A stretch of 64,000 bases of DNA from Hydractinia symbiolongicarpus (Eukaryota > Cnidaria > Hydrozoa > Anthoathecata > Hydractiniidae): positions 35,739,851 through 35,803,850 of the forward strand of contig NC_079877.1 in assembly GCF_029227915.1 (NCBI RefSeq). The letters are read 5' to 3'. The notes beneath the pieces were generated by a model that was not told where the DNA came from, did no database searches, and was given only the letters and a program-made list of their open reading frames with translations. Of this stretch, positions 61,680 through 64,000 are shown one piece after another. The translations under genes were made by a program, and so were the position numbers. Numbering within the stretch: position 1 is the stretch's first letter; every line of letters starts with the position of its first letter.

Positions 61680-64000
61680 TTGAAAAATCGTTCGGGAAAT
61701 CAGTTTACTCCCTGGGTACTTTCTTTATATGCATTCAACTATACGGGCCAAGCCCAGAATTTACGGGAAATCGCGGGTTTTCGTTTGCCGGCGATTAAAC
61801 TTCTTTTATTCAGCGTCTCATCAAAAGTGAAAACACTTTTGAAAACTACAAGTCTCACGCGTCTTAGTGGTGAAAAAAAAATTCAAAAAATCGTTCGGGA
61901 AATGCGTTTACACCCTGTGTACTTTCTTTGTATACATTCGACTATACGCGCCAAGCCCGGGGTTTACGGGAAATCGCGGGTTTTCGTTTGCCGGCGAATA
62001 AACTTCTTTTATTCAGTGTCTCATCAAAAATGAAAACCTTTTTGAAAACTACAAGTCTCATGGGCTTTAGTGGTGAAATAATAATTTAAAAAATCGTTTT
62101 GGAAATGAGTTTACTCCCAGGGTACTTTCTTTGTATACATTCGACTAAACGGGATAAACCCGGGATTTACGGGAAATTGCGGGTTTTCGTTTGCCGGCGA
62201 TTAAACCACTTTCACTATGCGTCTCATCAAAAATGAAAACATTTCTGAAAACTACAAGTCTCATGCGTTTTAGTGGTAAAAATATAATTTAAAAAATCGT
62301 TCGGGAAATGATTTTACTCCCTGGGTACTTTCTTTGTATACTTTTGACTATACGGGCTGAGTCCGGGATTTACGGGAAATCGCGCGTTTTCGTTTGCCGG
62401 CGATTAAACTCCTTTTATTTAGAGGCTCATCAAAAATGAAAACATTTTTGAAAACTACAAGTCTCATGCGTTTTAGTGGTGAAAAGATAAATTAAAAAAT
62501 CGTTCTGGAAATGAGTTTACTCACAGGGTACTTTCTTTGTAAACATTGGACTATACGGGACAAACCCGGGATTTAGGGAAATCGTGGTATTTCGTTTGCC
62601 GGCGATTAAACCTCTTTCATTAAGCGTCTCATTAAAAATGAAAACATTTTTGAAAACTACAAGTCTCATGCGTTTTAGTGGTGAAAAGATAAATTAAAAA
62701 ATCGTTCTGGAAATGAGTTTACTCACAGGGTACTTTCTTTGTAAACATTGGACTATACGGGACAAACCCGGGATTTAGGGAAATCGTGGTATTTCGTTTG
62801 CCGGCGATTAAACCTCTTTCATTAAGCGTCTCATTAAAAATGAAAACATTTTTGGAAACTACAAGTCTCATTCGTTTTAGTGGTGCAAAAATAATTTGAA
62901 AAATTGTTCGGGAAATCAGTTTACTCCCTGGGTACTTTCTTTATATTCATTCAACTATACGGGCCAAGCCCAGAATTTACGGGAAATCGCGGGTTTTCGT
63001 TTGCCGGCGATTAAACTTCTTTTATTCAGCGTCTCATCAAAAGTGAAAACACTTTTGAAAACTACAAGTCTCACGCGTCTTAGTGGTGAAAAAAAAATTC
63101 AAAAAATCGTTCGGGAAATGCGTTTACACCCTGGGTACTTTCTTTGTATACATTCGACTATACGGGCCAAGCCCTGGGTTTACGGGAAATCGCAGGTTTT
63201 CGTTTGCCGGCGATTAAACTCCTTTTATTCAGCGTCTCATCAAAAATGAAAACATTTTTGAAAACTACAAGTCTCATACGTTTTAGTGGTGAAAAGATTA
63301 TTTAAAAAATTTTTTTGGAAATGAGTTTACTCCCAGGGTACTTTCTTTGTATACATTCGACTAAACGGGCCAAACCCGGGATTTACGGGAAATCGCGGGT
63401 TTTCGTTTGCCGGCGATTAAACCACTTTCACTAAGCGTCTCATCAAAAATGAAAACATTTCTGAAAACTACAAGTCTCATGCGTTTTAGTGGTAAAAATA
63501 TAATTTAAAAAATCGTTCGGGAAATGATTTTACTCCCTGGGTAATTTCTTTGTATACTTTTGACTATACGGGCAGAGTCCGGGATTTACGGGAAATCGCG
63601 CGGTTTCGTTTGCCGGCGATTAAACTCCTTTTATTTAGAGTCTCATCAAAAATGAAAACATTTTTGAAAACTACAAGTCTCATGCGTTTTAGTGGTGAAA
63701 AGATAATTTAAAAAATCGTTCTGGAAATGAGTTTACTCACAGGGTACTTTCTTTGTAAACATTCGACTATACGGGACAAACCCGGGATTTAGGGAAATCG
63801 TGGTATTTTGTTTGCCGGCGATTAAACCTCTTTCATTAAGCGTCTCATTAAAAATGAAAACATTTTTGGAAACTACAAGTCTCATTCGTTCTAGTGGTGC
63901 AGAAATAATTTGAAAAATCGTTCGGGAAATCAGTTTACTCCCTGGGTACTTTCTTTATATGCATTCAACTATACGGGCCAAGCCCAGAATTTACGGGAAA
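61680..64000 (+). repeat. 11-mer register, 2,230 bp, running off the window
   Basis: GTAATTTCTTTGTATAC lies at 61311 and 63541, and CCCAGAATTTACGGG near 61753 and 63983. The match begins about 60948/63178 and continues to the last base, so its true length is unknown. D-class starts at 61680, 62896 and 63911 give 6-mer and 5-mer sub-steps. Confidence 0.83.
62488..62891 (+). repeat. Two adjacent near-identical C-class monomers (202-bp shift)
   Basis: GATAAATTAAAAAATCG followed by the C-class markers and the private form AACATTGGACTATAC occurs at 62486 and again at 62688. I found no difference across the monomer until TTTTTGAAAAC versus TTTTTGGAAAC near 62650 and 62852. Elsewhere a C monomer is normally followed by D, so this is a recent single-monomer duplication. 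Confidence 0.85.

Larger units (their letters stand above)
1..64000 (+). repeat. Satellite DNA array, ~203-bp monomer, about 316 head-to-tail copies
   Basis: The same unit recurs from the first base to the last, always in one orientation. Landmarks in order within a monomer (counted from the ATG of the A-rich dyad) are ATGAAAACATTTTTG at 1, TACAAGTCTCATGCG at 21, AATCGTTCGGGAAATGAG near 63, TACTTTCTTTGTATAC near 94, ACTATACGGGCC near 115, TTTACGGGAAATCGCGGG near 137, TTTGCCGGCGATTAAAC near 161 and AGCGTCTCATC near 189. Monomers are mostly 201-203 bp, differing by 1-3 bp indels. I see no gene, transposon or unique DNA anywhere, and no inversion of the unit. A eukaryotic centromeric or heterochromatic satellite is the natural reading; the position on the chromosome is inference. 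I do not recognise the family. Confidence 0.98.

Noticed and set aside
1-64000. CRISPR array
   Set aside because: Period of ~203 bp with the whole unit conserved; there are no short repeats with unique spacers and no cas genes.
1-64000. Ribosomal intergenic spacer or tandem gene cluster
   Set aside because: No rRNA, tRNA, histone or snRNA sequence recognised between or within units; the repeat has no non-repeated partner.

Overview
The window is a single uninterrupted satellite DNA array. A head-to-tail monomer of about 203 bp fills all 64,000 bases, roughly 316 copies, always in the same orientation. Both window edges fall inside a monomer, so the array is longer than the window. I found no protein-coding gene, RNA gene, transposon, inversion or unique spacer. 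The short open frames (60-117 codons) are the same monomer read again and again. They often open on TTG, end after one or 1.5 monomers, and a ~203-bp period cannot hold a reading frame.

A long, regular, higher-order-structured satellite of this kind points to a eukaryote, most likely centromeric or other heterochromatin. I do not recognise the monomer family and cannot name the organism. The near-consensus monomer is about 38% G+C (77 of 203 by hand count) and carries 13 CpG, about 1.8 times expectation. That argues against long exposure to CpG-methylation decay, so a lightly methylated genome or a recently renewed array is likelier than old methylated heterochromatin.

Monomers fall into a few diagnostic classes. 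A: ACTTTTGAC / CCGAGTCCGGG / CTTCTTTTATTCAGCG. B: ACATTCGAC / CCAAGCCCGGG / CCTCTTTCATTAAGCG. C: TAAACATTCGAC / GACAAGCCCGGG / TTTAGGG / CGTGG, with tail TTCTAGTGGTGCAG. D: TGAAAAATCG / AATCAG / ATTCAACTATAC, normally right after C. E: TTTACAGG / CTATTAAACCACATTCA. Ordered sets of these form higher-order repeats (HORs) that change along the window. 1.7-3.3 kb is an A-B dimer (406 bp). 3.9-7.4 kb is a 7-mer (1,417 bp). 7.6-13.7 kb is a 10-mer (2,029 bp) with 5-mer derivatives. 14.2-25.7 kb holds 8-mers, a 3.56-kb block copied 6,080 bp away and a 1.86-kb block copied 5,675 bp away. 25.7-31.5 kb is mixed. 31.5-35 kb has 3-, 5- and 16-mer registers. 37-41.8 kb has 11- and 4-mers. 42.4-49.7 kb is a near-perfect 10-mer (2,024 bp). 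49.1-57.6 kb is built from blocks copied at 10,127 and 6,078 bp. 57-64 kb has 3-, 4-, 7- and 11-mers.

Three sequence-level features recur inside the monomer and could matter for function: a 22-bp dyad with 9-bp arms, four GGG runs spaced 9-11 bp apart (a G-quadruplex candidate), and a motif one base short of the CENP-B box pattern. A variant in the first 7.3 kb makes a perfect match to the RNA polymerase III B box. All four are motif matches only.
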